Positions 52,587 to 62,512 of a DNA stretch of 64,000 nucleotides are shown piece by piece. The notes below the pieces were generated by a model. The model saw only the letters and a program-made list of their open reading frames with translations. It was not told where the DNA came from and made no database searches. The stretch is from Capnocytophaga bilenii (GTDB lineage Bacteria > Bacteroidota > Bacteroidia > Flavobacteriales > Flavobacteriaceae), in contig NZ_JAGDYP010000001.1 of NCBI RefSeq assembly GCF_017565765.1, forward strand, positions 276,358-340,357, read 5' to 3'. Position 1 is the first letter of the stretch. Each line of letters begins with the position of its first letter. The translations under genes and the position numbers were made by a program.

Positions 52587-54422
52587 ATGGATATAATAAA
52601 ATTACTGCCTGATCACGTGGCAAACCAGATAGCGGCGGGTGAGGTGATTCAGCGTCCTGCTTCGGCTGTAAAGGAGCTTATGGAAAATGCTATTGACGCT
52701 AAGGCTACCATCATCAAACTGCTGATAAAGGATGCGGGTAAAACTCTGGTGCAGGTAATTGACAACGGAATAGGTATGAGCCCTACGGATGCTCGTTTGG
52801 CATTTGAACGGCACGCTACTTCTAAAATACAACGTGCAGAAGACCTTTTCAGCTTGCAAACAAAGGGGTTTAGGGGGGAAGCTCTTGCCTCGATAGCGGC
52901 TATTGCGCATATTGAGATGCAAACTAAGCGCGATGAGGATGAATTGGGGACGGAAATATTCATAGAGGGTAGTAATATCAGTCGGCAAGAGCCTTGTGTG
53001 TGCCCTAACGGGACGAGTATTGCTATGAAAAATCTGTTTTTCAATATTCCTGCAAGGCGTAATTTTTTAAAATCGGATACGGTGGAGGTGCGCCATATTT
53101 TAGATGAATTTCAGCGGGTGGCTTTGGCTCACCCTGCCATACATTTCTACCTTTACAACAATGGAAGTGAATTGTTTAACCTGCCTGCGACTAATTTTAG
53201 GCAGCGTATAGTGCATTTGTTTGGCAACAAAACTAATGAGAAATTGGTGCCTATTATTGCCGAAGATACCAATGTGGTGCGTATCAGCGGTTTTATAGTG
53301 AAGCCTAATTTTTTGGCTAAAAATAAGAATTTGCAGTTTTTGCTGGTAAATCATCGTTTTGTAAGAAGTCAGTATTTGAACCACGCTATTGCAGCGGCTT
53401 ACGAGGGTCTTATACAGCCTACGCAAAAGCCTGAATACTTTATCAATCTGGAGGTAGATCCTGCTACAATAGACATCAATATACACCCTACTAAAACGGA
53501 GATAAAATTTGAGGAAGAGCATACGATTTACGCTTTGCTAAAATCGGCAATAAAGCATAGTTTGGGACAGTTTAATATTGCGCCTACTCTTGATTTTAGC
53601 AAAGACCCTACCTTTGATATTCCTTATGCATACAAAGACAAGGAGGCTACTTTTCCGAAAATAACGGTAGACCCGAACTTTAATCCTTTTAAGGAAGAAG
53701 GGCAGCAACGCAGTAATGGGGGTGGTTCTTATCAGCCTTCTTTTAGCAAAAAAACGGCATCGTGGGAGAGTTTGTACACGGGTATTGAGTCGGCAATTTC
53801 ACAAATAGAGCCTATGCAGGCTACTAATACGCTATTTGAGCAACCGCAGGTGCTGCCGCAAAGCAAAAAGATTATTACGCTGGCGCAGAAGTATTTAGTT
53901 ACTACCTTGGGGGGTGAGCTGATTATCATCAATCGCAATCGTGCTCACCAGCGGATACTTTATGAGCGCTTTATGAGAAATTTGAGCAGGAACCACAGCA
54001 GCAGTCAGCAGCTAATGTTTCCGTATGAATTGGCTTTTGGGGCTGAGGAATTGGCAATCATAGGGAGCTTGCGAGGGCTTTTTGAACAAATAGGTTTTAC
54101 TTTTGACATAGAGGCAGATAGGATATGCATCAGCGGAGTGCCAATGCACCTTACAGAAAGTGAAATACCGCATATTTTCAACAACTTGATACAGGAGCAT
54201 ATTGAGGCTTTGCCAAGTAGTGAAAACACTCAGAAAGAGGCTTTTGCGAAGGCTTTGAGCCGTAGCTTGGCGGTGAAAACGGGACAGGTGCTGAGTGAAG
54301 AGGAACAAGAAGTTTTGGTAAATAACTTGTTTAGTTGTGAAGAAGTATTAATTTCGCCTTTTGGAAAACGGATTTACTACAATCTCTCGGGGAACGAAAT
54401 TGGGGCGATGTTTAATGATTAG
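52587..54422 (+). CDS. mutL: DNA mismatch repair protein MutL
   Basis: A 611-residue MutL. The N-terminal GHKL ATPase is complete (ELMENAIDA, DNGIGM, TKGFRGEALASIAA), then the transducer domain, a variable linker and a C-terminal dimerisation domain. In the C-terminal domain the position of the endonuclease motif DQHA(X)2E reads N449-R-N-R-A-H-Q: the aspartate and the histidine that follows it are replaced. The ATG at 52587 (MDIIKLLP) is chosen over a TTG at 52542. It is 33 nt upstream of the rhomboid gene. Confidence 0.95.
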   Translation: MDIIKLLPDHVANQIAAGEVIQRPASAVKELMENAIDAKATIIKLLIKDAGKTLVQVIDNGIGMSPTDARLAFERHATSKIQRAEDLFSLQTKGFRGEALASIAAIAHIEMQTKRDEDELGTEIFIEGSNISRQEPCVCPNGTSIAMKNLFFNIPARRNFLKSDTVEVRHILDEFQRVALAHPAIHFYLYNNGSELFNLPATNFRQRIVHLFGNKTNEKLVPIIAEDTNVVRISGFIVKPNFLAKNKNLQFLLVNHRFVRSQYLNHAIAAAYEGLIQPTQKPEYFINLEVDPATIDINIHPTKTEIKFEEEHTIYALLKSAIKHSLGQFNIAPTLDFSKDPTFDIPYAYKDKEATFPKITVDPNFNPFKEEGQQRSNGGGSYQPSFSKKTASWESLYTGIESAISQIEPMQATNTLFEQPQVLPQSKKIITLAQKYLVTTLGGELIIINRNRAHQRILYERFMRNLSRNHSSSQQLMFPYELAFGAEELAIIGSLRGLFEQIGFTFDIEADRICISGVPMHLTESEIPHIFNNLIQEHIEALPSSENTQKEAFAKALSRSLAVKTGQVLSEEEQEVLVNNLFSCEEVLISPFGKRIYYNLSGNEIGAMFND

Positions 54423-54456
54423 CAAATTAAAAAATTAGTAAATTAGAAAATTAGTA

Positions 54457-55197
54457 ATGGAACGAATTACAAAAACAGTATTACACTTGGTGATTATCAA
54501 CACTATTTTTTTGTTGATTACCGAATTTAACTTACTATCGCATTTAAACATAAGGGGGTTGCTCCCGCTTTATTACTTTGAAAACACGCATTTTCATTGG
54601 TGGCAATATATTAGCTATATGTTTTTGCACGCTGATTTTATGCATTTGTTTTTCAATATGTATGCTTTGTGGGCATTTGGGTCGCCTTTGGAAAATATAT
54701 GGGGGCGCAATAAATTTCTTTTCTTCTACTTTTCGTGTGGAGTGGGGGCTGCCTTGTTGCACACGGCAGTAAATTACTATCACGTACATCAGGGGCTGAA
54801 TGCTTTGGCGATGGAGAATGTTGACCCTCAGGGGGTTATTGCTCTTATCTCGGACGGTCGTTATTATCCTTATTGGGAAACGATTATCAATAAGAGTACC
54901 TTTGACAATATGGCAAGTGCATTGGCTTCTACAACAATAGGGGCATCGGGGGCTATTTATGGTATTCTGGTGGCTTTTGGTATGTTTTTTCCTGATACTA
55001 AGCTGATGATGCTTTTTATCCCCTACCCTATTGCAGCACGTTACTTTATTCCTATTATCGTGGGCTTGGACTTGGTGCTGGGCATTACAGGAAGTGGAGG
55101 TATTTTTGGGGGTAATATTGCTCACTTTGCACATATAGGGGGTGCTTTGATAGGATTTTTGATAATGCTATACTGGAAGAGACATAGTAAATTTTGA
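54457..55197 (+). CDS. rhomboid family intramembrane protease
   Basis: A 246-residue membrane protein with about six TM segments. Catalytic serine in GASGAIYG, histidine in AHFAHIGGALIG, and the HLFFNMYALWAFG TM2 segment. It carries an unusually long luminal insert (about 105-150, HVHQGLNALAMENVDPQGVIALISDGRYYPYWE). The mutL-rhomboid order is common in flavobacteria. The stop codon is followed directly by AATTTTG heptamers. Confidence 0.92.
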   Translation: MERITKTVLHLVIINTIFLLITEFNLLSHLNIRGLLPLYYFENTHFHWWQYISYMFLHADFMHLFFNMYALWAFGSPLENIWGRNKFLFFYFSCGVGAALLHTAVNYYHVHQGLNALAMENVDPQGVIALISDGRYYPYWETIINKSTFDNMASALASTTIGASGAIYGILVAFGMFFPDTKLMMLFIPYPIAARYFIPIIVGLDLVLGITGSGGIFGGNIAHFAHIGGALIGFLIMLYWKRHSKF

Positions 55198-55362
55198 ATT
55201 TTGAATTCTGAATTTTGAATTTGTGGGAGTGCGACAGGTAGGACTTCTAGGACTTGTGGGACAGTGGGACTTGTAAGACTTGTGGGACTTGTGGGACTTG
55301 TAAGACTTGTGGGACTTGTGGGACAGGTAGGACTTGTGGGAGTGCGACAGGTGTGTGGTGCT
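55198..55362. repeat. repeat island G (GGGACTTGT units)
   Basis: AATTTTG heptamers, then many 9-bp units of the GGGACTTGT/AAGACTTGT type and two GGGAGTGCGACAGGT blocks (55227-55241 and about 55339-55353). Same words as island C and, reverse-complemented, island A. No gene. Confidence 0.8.
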
Positions 55363-55414
55363 GTAACTTTGTATTAAATTGTATTTTTATATCAAAAAAT
55401 AAGAACTAAAATAT

Positions 55415-56134
55415 ATGACATTGCGTTTTTTTATTACAATGACTATATGCTGCTGGGGCTTGACAGCTTGGGGGCAGTCGGTTGTACGTGGTAGGGTTGT
55501 GCAGGATACTATTCCTTTGGCAGGAGCTCACGTGCTGAATATGACGAACCATACAGTGGCTACGACTGATGCTAATGGATATTTCAGCATCAATGCTCGC
55601 GAAAATAGTACTCTGAAAATTAGTTTTGTGGGTATGACGACTACTTTTCACAAGGTTACTAAAGAGGATTTTGGCTTTGGGGGACTTCTTATCGCAATGA
55701 AAGAGGATATCAACGAGCTGGAAGGGGTAGAAGTGTCAAAATACCGAAAAATTTCTGCTCAAGACTTGGGTATCTTGCAACATACTACTAAAGAACGTAC
55801 TTTTGCTGAGAAAAGACTTTATGCGACTAAAGGGATTGGGATTGTATCTATCCTAAGTACGCTTTCTGGACAAAAAAAGATACTAAAAAAGATAGTTGCT
55901 AACGAAAAAAATATGCAAGTGGCGCTCTACCTGCGGGAACACCTAAGCGAGTTTTTGAAAAAAGAACTAAAAATAACGGATGAGGAGGTTGAAATTTTGA
56001 CTTATTACGTAATGGAAGAACCTGAAATACATACGCTGGTGGGGCGCAAAGAAGACCAACAATTGGGTTTTTTACTTTTGGAATATTGGCGTAAATACAA
56101 GCTAATGGTACAGGCGGAAGAAGCTAAGCCATAG
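55415..56134 (+). CDS. exported carboxypeptidase-regulatory-like protein
   Basis: A 239-residue exported protein. Signal peptide ends near AWGQS (residue 20). An Ig-like CarboxypepD-regulatory domain (about 22-100, VVRGRVVQDTIPLAGAHVLNM...TTDANGYFSI) is followed by a conserved helical part (KISAQDLGILQHTTKERTFAEKRLY) of unknown function. TAACTTTG at 55364-55371 may be its -7 box. It forms a tandem pair with the next gene, with which it shares this whole layout. Confidence 0.82.
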   Translation: MTLRFFITMTICCWGLTAWGQSVVRGRVVQDTIPLAGAHVLNMTNHTVATTDANGYFSINARENSTLKISFVGMTTTFHKVTKEDFGFGGLLIAMKEDINELEGVEVSKYRKISAQDLGILQHTTKERTFAEKRLYATKGIGIVSILSTLSGQKKILKKIVANEKNMQVALYLREHLSEFLKKELKITDEEVEILTYYVMEEPEIHTLVGRKEDQQLGFLLLEYWRKYKLMVQAEEAKP

Positions 56135-56154
56135 CTGATAAAAACTAACTGAAA

Positions 56155-56895
56155 ATGAAATATATAGCTACTTTTATACTATGGGCTACTTTGGTGGCTA
56201 CCTATGCCCAAGAAACGATAGTACGGGGCAAAATATACTACAACCTGAAACCTTTGGAAGGGGTACATATACAGAACATTGACAACCAAGAGGCTACTAC
56301 TACCGACAGCGAGGGGTCGTTTGCCATTAAAGCAAGCAAAGGGCATAGCCTGAAATGTACTTTTATGGGCAAAAAAACAATATACCGCAGTGTTACACCA
56401 GTGGATTTGCAACGGATTGTGGTACTGACAATGAGCGATGTAACGATTGCGCTTGAAGAGGTGAGCGTAACGGAAAGGGGTAAAATTACAGCTCAAAGCT
56501 TGGGAATACTTCAGCATACCCCTAAAGAGCGTTCGTTGCAAGAAAAAAGGGAATATACACATACTAATTTACTACAAGCAGACGAAATTACGCTTTACAA
56601 ACTGCTGGTGGGGCGTGTGGATTTTAATATTCTTTCTGTAATGAACGCTCTCTCTGGAAAAACAAAAATTATCAAAAAAGAGGTAGTAAATGAAAAGAAT
56701 ATAAAAGCAGCTCATTACATTATAAATGAGATGGGTAGCTACTTAGCCACCGAACATCATCTGACGGAGGAAGAAATAGGTAAATTGGCTTTTTACGTAA
56801 TGGAAAAGCCTGAAGTGCAGCGCTTGATAGACAAAGGAGACAAGCAACAATTGAGCTTTATGCTGTATGAATATTGGATAGAAATGAAACCGTAA
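56155..56895 (+). CDS. exported carboxypeptidase-regulatory-like protein, paralogue
   Basis: A 246-residue exported protein: signal peptide to about residue 19 (TYAQE), CarboxypepD-regulatory-like domain (TIVRGKIYYNLKPLEGVHIQNI...TTDSEGSFAI), then the same KITAQSLGILQHTPKERSLQEKREY block as the upstream gene. It is a tandem duplicate that has diverged. Twenty bases separate the two. They may bind the envelope or peptidoglycan; no catalytic motif is seen. Confidence 0.82.
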   Translation: MKYIATFILWATLVATYAQETIVRGKIYYNLKPLEGVHIQNIDNQEATTTDSEGSFAIKASKGHSLKCTFMGKKTIYRSVTPVDLQRIVVLTMSDVTIALEEVSVTERGKITAQSLGILQHTPKERSLQEKREYTHTNLLQADEITLYKLLVGRVDFNILSVMNALSGKTKIIKKEVVNEKNIKAAHYIINEMGSYLATEHHLTEEEIGKLAFYVMEKPEVQRLIDKGDKQQLSFMLYEYWIEMKP

Positions 56896-56914
56896 AAAAA
56901 TTAACATATTATTT

Positions 56915-56944
56915 TTGCTAATTAGAAAATATTTTGTACTTTTG
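56915..56944 (+). promoter_or_regulatory. promoter of the phosphohexomutase gene
   Basis: TTG (56915-56917), 19-nt spacer, TACTTTTG (56937-56944). Full consensus, with a 72-nt leader before the ATG. Confidence 0.75.
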
Positions 56945-57016
56945 CCATAGAAAAAAACGAGGGTATTTGAGGCTTTTTAGTACCAAAAACACCCCCTTAT
57001 AAATAAATTTATTTTT

Positions 57017-58723
57017 ATGAAAAGTATTGAAACAGCAAAAGCGTGGCTCTCTGATGTTTTTGACGAGGAAACACGCAGCAAGGTTCAGGCACTCATTGAT
57101 GGCAACCCCGATGAACTAAATGAGGCTTTCCACAAGAACTTAGAATTTGGAACAGGCGGTATGCGCGGTATTATGGGGATTGGTACTAATCGTATCAATA
57201 AATACACGCTTGGAAAGAACACTCAAGGGCTTAGTAACTACCTGAAAAAATCATTTCCTAACCAAGAAATAAGGGTGGCTATAGCACACGACTGCCGCAA
57301 CAACTCTAAAACATTTGCTAAAGTGGTAGCTGATGTATTTGCAGCAAACGGCATTAAAGTATTCTTGTTTTCGGACTTACGCCCTACTCCAGAACTTTCA
57401 TTCACGGTGCGACAACTGCAATGCCAAGCGGGAATTGTACTTACTGCTTCGCACAATCCGCCAGAATACAACGGCTATAAAGTGTATTGGCAAGATGGTG
57501 GACAAACTGTTCCTCCTGAAGACGGCGATATTATGAAGGCTATTGAAACTATTGATTTTAAAGACATCAAATTCAACGCTGACGAAAGCCTTATACATTA
57601 CATCGACAAGGATTTGGACAACGCATTTGCTGAGGCTTCTATTAAGCACGTGAACTTTGGAGTGCCTGAGAAAGATAAACTGAAGATTGTATTTACTTCT
57701 TTGCACGGTACTTCTATCACTATGGTTCCTGAAGTGCTAAAACGCGCTGGGTATAGCAACCTACACATCGTAGAAGAACAAGCTACCCCTGATGGTAACT
57801 TCCCTACTGTAAAATCACCTAACCCTGAAGAACCTGAGGCTCTTACTATCGCTCTTAAAAAAGCTGACGAAATAGGTGCAGATATCGTTATTGGCACTGA
57901 CCCTGATTGCGACCGTATTGGTATTGCTGTTCGCGACCTCAACGGCAAAATGAAACTGCTAAACGGCAATCAAACTATGGTGATGATGACTGACTTCTTG
58001 CTAAACCACGAAAGCAAAAAAGGTTTTAAAGGCAATGAGTTTGTAGCTTCTACCATTGTTTCTACTCCTATGGTACGCGCTATTGCTAATGCTTACGGGG
58101 TACAATACAAAGAGGGCTTAACGGGCTTTAAATGGATAGCTAAAATGATAAAAGACTTCCCTGAACTTAGATTTATAGGGGGTGGTGAAGAAAGTTTTGG
58201 CTATATGGTAAGCGACTTTGTACGCGATAAAGATGCGGTTACCGCTACACTATTGGCGTGTGAAATAGCTGCTGATGCTAAAGCTAAAGGTAGTTCTTTC
58301 TATAACGAACTGCTAAAGGCTTATGTGAAATATGGTTTCTACAAAGAGTACCTTATCTCACTGGTGAAAAAAGGCATTTCGGGTTCGGAAGAAATTGCAA
58401 AAATGATGAAGGACTTGCGCGAAAACCCATTGAAGTCTATCAATGGTGAAAAAGTAACTTTAGTGGAAGATTATCAAACCTCAAAAGCGCATAATTTGCT
58501 AACAGGTGAAGTAAGCAATATTGACATACCAAAATCGAACGTGCTTATCTACCACACTGATAAGGGTACTAAGATTGCGGCACGCCCTAGCGGTACTGAA
58601 CCTAAAATTAAGTTCTACTTCAGCGTAAATGCTCCTCTGAGCAAAGTAGAAGACTTTAACGCTGTAGAAAAAGAGCTTGATAGCAGGATTAAAGCAACTG
58701 TGGAAGAGCTAAAACTAAAATAG
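57017..58723 (+). CDS. phosphoglucomutase/phosphomannomutase family protein
   Basis: A 568-residue alpha-D-phosphohexomutase, interconverting hexose 1- and 6-phosphates. Seen: GTGGMRGIMG early, active-site serine in TASHNPPEYNGYK, metal-binding DPDCDRIGIAV, sugar-specificity GGGEESFGYM and phosphate-binding RPSGTEPKIKFY. The length and the EESFGYM loop fit the longer PgmB-type phosphoglucomutase/phosphomannomutase of Bacteroidetes. With rfbA and the flippase downstream it supplies sugar-nucleotide metabolism. Confidence 0.94.
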   Translation: MKSIETAKAWLSDVFDEETRSKVQALIDGNPDELNEAFHKNLEFGTGGMRGIMGIGTNRINKYTLGKNTQGLSNYLKKSFPNQEIRVAIAHDCRNNSKTFAKVVADVFAANGIKVFLFSDLRPTPELSFTVRQLQCQAGIVLTASHNPPEYNGYKVYWQDGGQTVPPEDGDIMKAIETIDFKDIKFNADESLIHYIDKDLDNAFAEASIKHVNFGVPEKDKLKIVFTSLHGTSITMVPEVLKRAGYSNLHIVEEQATPDGNFPTVKSPNPEEPEALTIALKKADEIGADIVIGTDPDCDRIGIAVRDLNGKMKLLNGNQTMVMMTDFLLNHESKKGFKGNEFVASTIVSTPMVRAIANAYGVQYKEGLTGFKWIAKMIKDFPELRFIGGGEESFGYMVSDFVRDKDAVTATLLACEIAADAKAKGSSFYNELLKAYVKYGFYKEYLISLVKKGISGSEEIAKMMKDLRENPLKSINGEKVTLVEDYQTSKAHNLLTGEVSNIDIPKSNVLIYHTDKGTKIAARPSGTEPKIKFYFSVNAPLSKVEDFNAVEKELDSRIKATVEELKLK

Positions 58724-58745
58724 CCTAATCTCAATATATTCATTA

Positions 58746-58790
58746 ATTTTGCCAAGGGGTGGCTATACAAGCATACTCCTTTGGCAAAAT
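58746..58790. terminator. bidirectional terminator
   Basis: ATTTTGCCAA (58746-58755) pairs with TTGGCAAAAT (58781-58790), with a further GG/CC extension. It is located between the convergent mutase and flippase genes. Confidence 0.85.
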
Positions 58791-60248
58791 TTATTTAACT
58801 GTGGTGCTACTGGCTGTCTTTCTTTTCTTTAGCATTCCTGTTACATCTACAATGAGATTGGCTAAATAGCCATAGATAACTAATAGAAGTATCCCCGTAA
58901 AGATATTGACATTGAAAAGATAAAACTCTACAAACGTGAAGAGGATACTAATTCCTAAAAAGAATTTCAGTATTCGCTGCCTATATGGGATACGGTAATG
59001 TTTCTGCCCGTAATAATAAGAAAATAACATCATAGAAGCATAGGCAGCAAGAGTAGCCAAAGCAGCCCCTTTATAACTGAACAACGGAATAAGGGTAAAG
59101 TTAAAAACGATTGTAACGAGCATTCCGATAATAGAGAAGATAGCTCCAAATTTGGTGTTATCGGTTACTTTATACCATACTGAAAGGCTGTGGTAAATAC
59201 CCAAGCATAGATTGGCTAACAGAATAATGGGTACTATCCAAAGGGCTTCCCAATAGGCTTCGTTGGGAATAAGTATGTGTTTGAATACATTGGTAAAGAC
59301 GGTTATAAACAATAAGAAGAAACCACCAAAGATAGTGAAGTATTCGGTTACTTTGGCATAGCTTTTTTTAGCGTTCTTATCCTTAGCTGTGCTGAAAAAG
59401 AAGGGTTCTACCCCCAGCTTATATGCAGTTACAAAAAGATTCATAAAAGTACCCATTTTATAACAAGCAGAATAAACCCCTATAGTGGTATCGGCGGTTT
59501 CTTTGGGGAGTAACATACGCAAAAAGACGCGATCGAAGCCTTCGTTGATAGCGAAAGCAATGCCCGCTAATAGCACCGGGAAGGCATAAAGCATCATTTC
59601 ACGCCATAACTGATATGAAAAACTAAAACGAATCTTGACATAAACAGGTATCAGAACTATAAGGGTGAGCAAACTTGCAATTACATTGGAAAGAAATATA
59701 TAAGTAACCCCTGCTTCCATATAAAGTTCTTTCTCAGAAAAAAAAGTAAGGAAATAGATATTTAGAAGCATATTAATGGCTGTACTCCCTACTTTTATAG
59801 CTGCATAAGTCAGTGGTTTGTTGTTATTGCGTAGCCACGCAAAGGGTATAACCACTAAACTATCAAACACTAAAATAAGAATAGCAAAAACGATATGCTC
59901 GGTATCATAATTGAGCCACGAAGCAATAGACTCGCGTAACAGATAGGCAAGTGCTAAAAATAACAAAGAAGTAACTGTAAGTGAAGTAAGTGCGGTAGAT
60001 TGTACTTTTTTGGTATGCTTGTCTTTATTCATAAAGCGGAAAAAAGCAGTTTCCATACCATACGACAGCAATACATTGCCTAAAATAATATATGCAAAAA
60101 TACCTGAATAGATACCAAAATCATAGGTATCGAGCTTATTAACATAGAGGCGTGTGAGCAAGAGCGTCATCACACGAGGCAAGACGGTTGCTATGCCGTA
60201 AATAGTTGTATCTTTTAAAAGTCGTTTTAACATACTCTTCTTATCCAA
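58791..60248 (-). CDS. polysaccharide flippase (Wzx/MATE-like)
   Basis: A 485-residue inner-membrane protein with about 14 TM segments of the MOP flippase superfamily, moving lipid-linked oligosaccharides across the membrane (TIYGIATVLPRVMTLLLTRLYVNKL start; EGFDRVFLRMLLP; AYKLGVEPFFF). Its start overlaps the radA end by 8 nt. With rfbA just upstream it points to surface polysaccharide export, though no glycosyltransferases are in the window. Confidence 0.9.
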   Translation of the reverse strand: MDKKSMLKRLLKDTTIYGIATVLPRVMTLLLTRLYVNKLDTYDFGIYSGIFAYIILGNVLLSYGMETAFFRFMNKDKHTKKVQSTALTSLTVTSLLFLALAYLLRESIASWLNYDTEHIVFAILILVFDSLVVIPFAWLRNNNKPLTYAAIKVGSTAINMLLNIYFLTFFSEKELYMEAGVTYIFLSNVIASLLTLIVLIPVYVKIRFSFSYQLWREMMLYAFPVLLAGIAFAINEGFDRVFLRMLLPKETADTTIGVYSACYKMGTFMNLFVTAYKLGVEPFFFSTAKDKNAKKSYAKVTEYFTIFGGFFLLFITVFTNVFKHILIPNEAYWEALWIVPIILLANLCLGIYHSLSVWYKVTDNTKFGAIFSIIGMLVTIVFNFTLIPLFSYKGAALATLAAYASMMLFSYYYGQKHYRIPYRQRILKFFLGISILFTFVEFYLFNVNIFTGILLLVIYGYLANLIVDVTGMLKKRKTASSTTVK

Positions 60249-61608
60249 AAAGTTCCTGAATAGCGTCTTCTATCTTGGCTACTTTTACAATCTTAATATT
60301 TGTATTCTTGAGAGCTATTTTGTTGTATTTAGAAACAAAAATAGTATTGAATCCTAATTTTTCTGCTTCGGTAATACGTTGTTCTACCCGCTGTACAGGA
60401 CGTATTTCACCTCCTAAACCTACTTCGCCTGCAAAACAAACATCTTTATCAATAGCTATATCTTCATTAGACGATAAAATAGCCATTGCTACGCCTAAAT
60501 CGGTAGCTGGGTCATCAATAGTAATACCTCCTGTGATGTTTAAAAACACGTCCTTAGCCCCCAAACGGAAACCTGCGCGTTTTTCGAGCACTGCTAAGAG
60601 CATATTTAGTCGTTTAGCATTAAAGCCCGTAGTGCTGCGCTGTGGCGTACCATACACTGCTGTACTTACAAGGGCTTGTATTTCAATCATCAGCGGACGC
60701 ATACCTTCCAAAGTAGCCGCAATAGAAGTTCCGCTGATAGTTTCATCAGTTTTAGAAATAAGTATTTCGGAAGGGTTATTCACTTCGCGCAATCCATTAC
60801 TGAGCATCTCATAAATACCCAACTCAGAAGTAGAACCAAAACGATTTTTCAGCGAACGCAAAATGCGATATACGTGGTTGCGATCGCCTTCAAACTGCAA
60901 GACGGTATCTACCATATGTTCTAATATTTTAGGTCCTGCTATCTGTCCGTCTTTAGTGATGTGCCCGATGAGAATTACAGGCGTGTGTGTAGTTTTAGCA
61001 AACTTAATCAGTTCAGAAGTACATTCTCTTATTTGTGAGATGCTCCCTGCCGAAGCCTCTATGTAGTCTGATTGCAGTGTTTGTATAGAGTCGATAATCA
61101 CTATTTCGGGCAAGAGTTCTTTTATTTGTTGGAAGATATTTTGTGTTTTGGTTTCGGTGAGGATATAACAGTTATCAAGACGATGCGGAATACGATCGGC
61201 ACGCATTTTTATCTGTTTTTCACTTTCTTCTCCCGATACATAAAGGGTGCGATAAGGCAAATTGAGTGCTATTTGCAGTAATAGCGTACTTTTTCCAATA
61301 CCTGGTTCGCCTCCTAAAAGTGTTACCGAACCAGGCACTATACCACCTCCCAGCACGTTGTTCAGCTCGTGGTTATTGCTATTGAGGCGTTCCTCTTGCT
61401 GAGTGCTAATTTGTGAAACAGCAATATATTTAGGAGCTTTATTTCTGCTTGTTGTAGTTTCTCGTTCTTGCCATATAGGCTTTTCTTCTTTTTGCACTAC
61501 CTCTTCCACAATAGTATTCCACTGCTTGCAGATATGACACTGTCCTTGCCATTTACCGTATTGTGCTCCACAATTCTGACAGAAATAAGCTGTTTTTAGT
61601 TTTGCCAT
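60241..61608 (-). CDS. radA: DNA repair protein RadA
   Basis: A 455-residue RecA-like branch-migration protein. Zinc finger C10, C13, C24, C27; Walker A GEPGIGKST near 96-104; the RadA-specific KNRFG motif (SLKNRFGSTSE near 250); and a C-terminal Lon-like domain (DPATDLGVAMAILSS...AGEVGLGGEIRPV). 12 nt after rfbA. Confidence 0.97.
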   Translation of the reverse strand: MAKLKTAYFCQNCGAQYGKWQGQCHICKQWNTIVEEVVQKEEKPIWQERETTTSRNKAPKYIAVSQISTQQEERLNSNNHELNNVLGGGIVPGSVTLLGGEPGIGKSTLLLQIALNLPYRTLYVSGEESEKQIKMRADRIPHRLDNCYILTETKTQNIFQQIKELLPEIVIIDSIQTLQSDYIEASAGSISQIRECTSELIKFAKTTHTPVILIGHITKDGQIAGPKILEHMVDTVLQFEGDRNHVYRILRSLKNRFGSTSELGIYEMLSNGLREVNNPSEILISKTDETISGTSIAATLEGMRPLMIEIQALVSTAVYGTPQRSTTGFNAKRLNMLLAVLEKRAGFRLGAKDVFLNITGGITIDDPATDLGVAMAILSSNEDIAIDKDVCFAGEVGLGGEIRPVQRVEQRITEAEKLGFNTIFVSKYNKIALKNTNIKIVKVAKIEDAIQELFG

Positions 61609-61620
61609 TTCCTTATTTTA

Positions 61621-62499
61621 TTAGTTGTTAGTTAGAAGCTGCAAAAGATACTGCCCGTATTGGTTTTTGAGCATTGGCTGAGCTAACTCTCTTAGTTTTT
61701 CAGCACTTATCCAACCTTTGCGATAAGCTATTTCTTCCAAACAAGAGATTTTCAAGCCCTGACGTTTTTCTAAAGTCTCTACAAAGTTTGATGCCTCACT
61801 AAGTGAATCGTGAGTACCTGTATCTAACCACGCAAAACCACGACCTAAAAGTTGTACTTTCAGTTCACCATCGTTTAGAAATACCTGATTAACAGTTGTA
61901 ATTTCAAGCTCACCACGTGCCGAAGGTTTAATTTCTCCTGCCACTTTCACTACTTTATTAGGGTAAAAATAAAGCCCTACTACTGCATAGTTAGATTTAG
62001 GTTGGGCAGGTTTCTCTTCTATACTAAGCACATTTCCTTGAGCATCAAATTCAGCCACCCCATAGCGTTCAGGGTCTTTCACATAATAGCCAAAAACAGT
62101 AGCCTTGCGCTCTTTCTCTACATTATCCACAGCTTGCACAAGCATTTTTGAAAAGCTTTGTCCGTAGAAGATATTATCACCTAATACTAAGCAAACATCA
62201 TCATCACCTATAAAGTCCTTGCCGATAATAAAAGCTTGCGCAAGTCCATCAGGACTTGGTTGTTCGGCATAACTCAAGCGAATACCAAAATCAGTTCCAT
62301 CTCCTAAAAGACGTTGAAACCCCGGTAAATCTTGAGGCGTAGAAATTACCAATACCTCACGAATACCTGCCAACATTAACACCGATAGCGGGTAGTAAAT
62401 CATTGGTTTGTCGTAAATAGGGAGCAATTGTTTTGACACTCCTTTTGTAATAGGGTACAAGCGTGTGCCTGAACCGCCTGCTAAGATTATTCCTTTCAT
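61621..62499 (-). CDS. rfbA: glucose-1-phosphate thymidylyltransferase
   Basis: Makes dTDP-glucose from glucose 1-phosphate and dTTP, the first step to dTDP-rhamnose. The 292-residue protein has [11 protein letters not shown] (8-18), [24 protein letters not shown] and [19 protein letters not shown]. The other rml genes are not present. 13 nt after the small nuclease-like gene. Confidence 0.96.
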   Translation of the reverse strand: MKGIILAGGSGTRLYPITKGVSKQLLPIYDKPMIYYPLSVLMLAGIREVLVISTPQDLPGFQRLLGDGTDFGIRLSYAEQPSPDGLAQAFIIGKDFIGDDDVCLVLGDNIFYGQSFSKMLVQAVDNVEKERKATVFGYYVKDPERYGVAEFDAQGNVLSIEEKPAQPKSNYAVVGLYFYPNKVVKVAGEIKPSARGELEITTVNQVFLNDGELKVQLLGRGFAWLDTGTHDSLSEASNFVETLEKRQGLKISCLEEIAYRKGWISAEKLRELAQPMLKNQYGQYLLQLLTNN

Positions 62500-62512
62500 T
62501 TTTTATTAGTTT

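Noticed and set aside
46985-55362. Insertion sequence or prophage responsible for the repeat islands
   Set aside because: No transposase, integrase or phage structural gene, and no terminal inverted repeats with target duplications could be seen.
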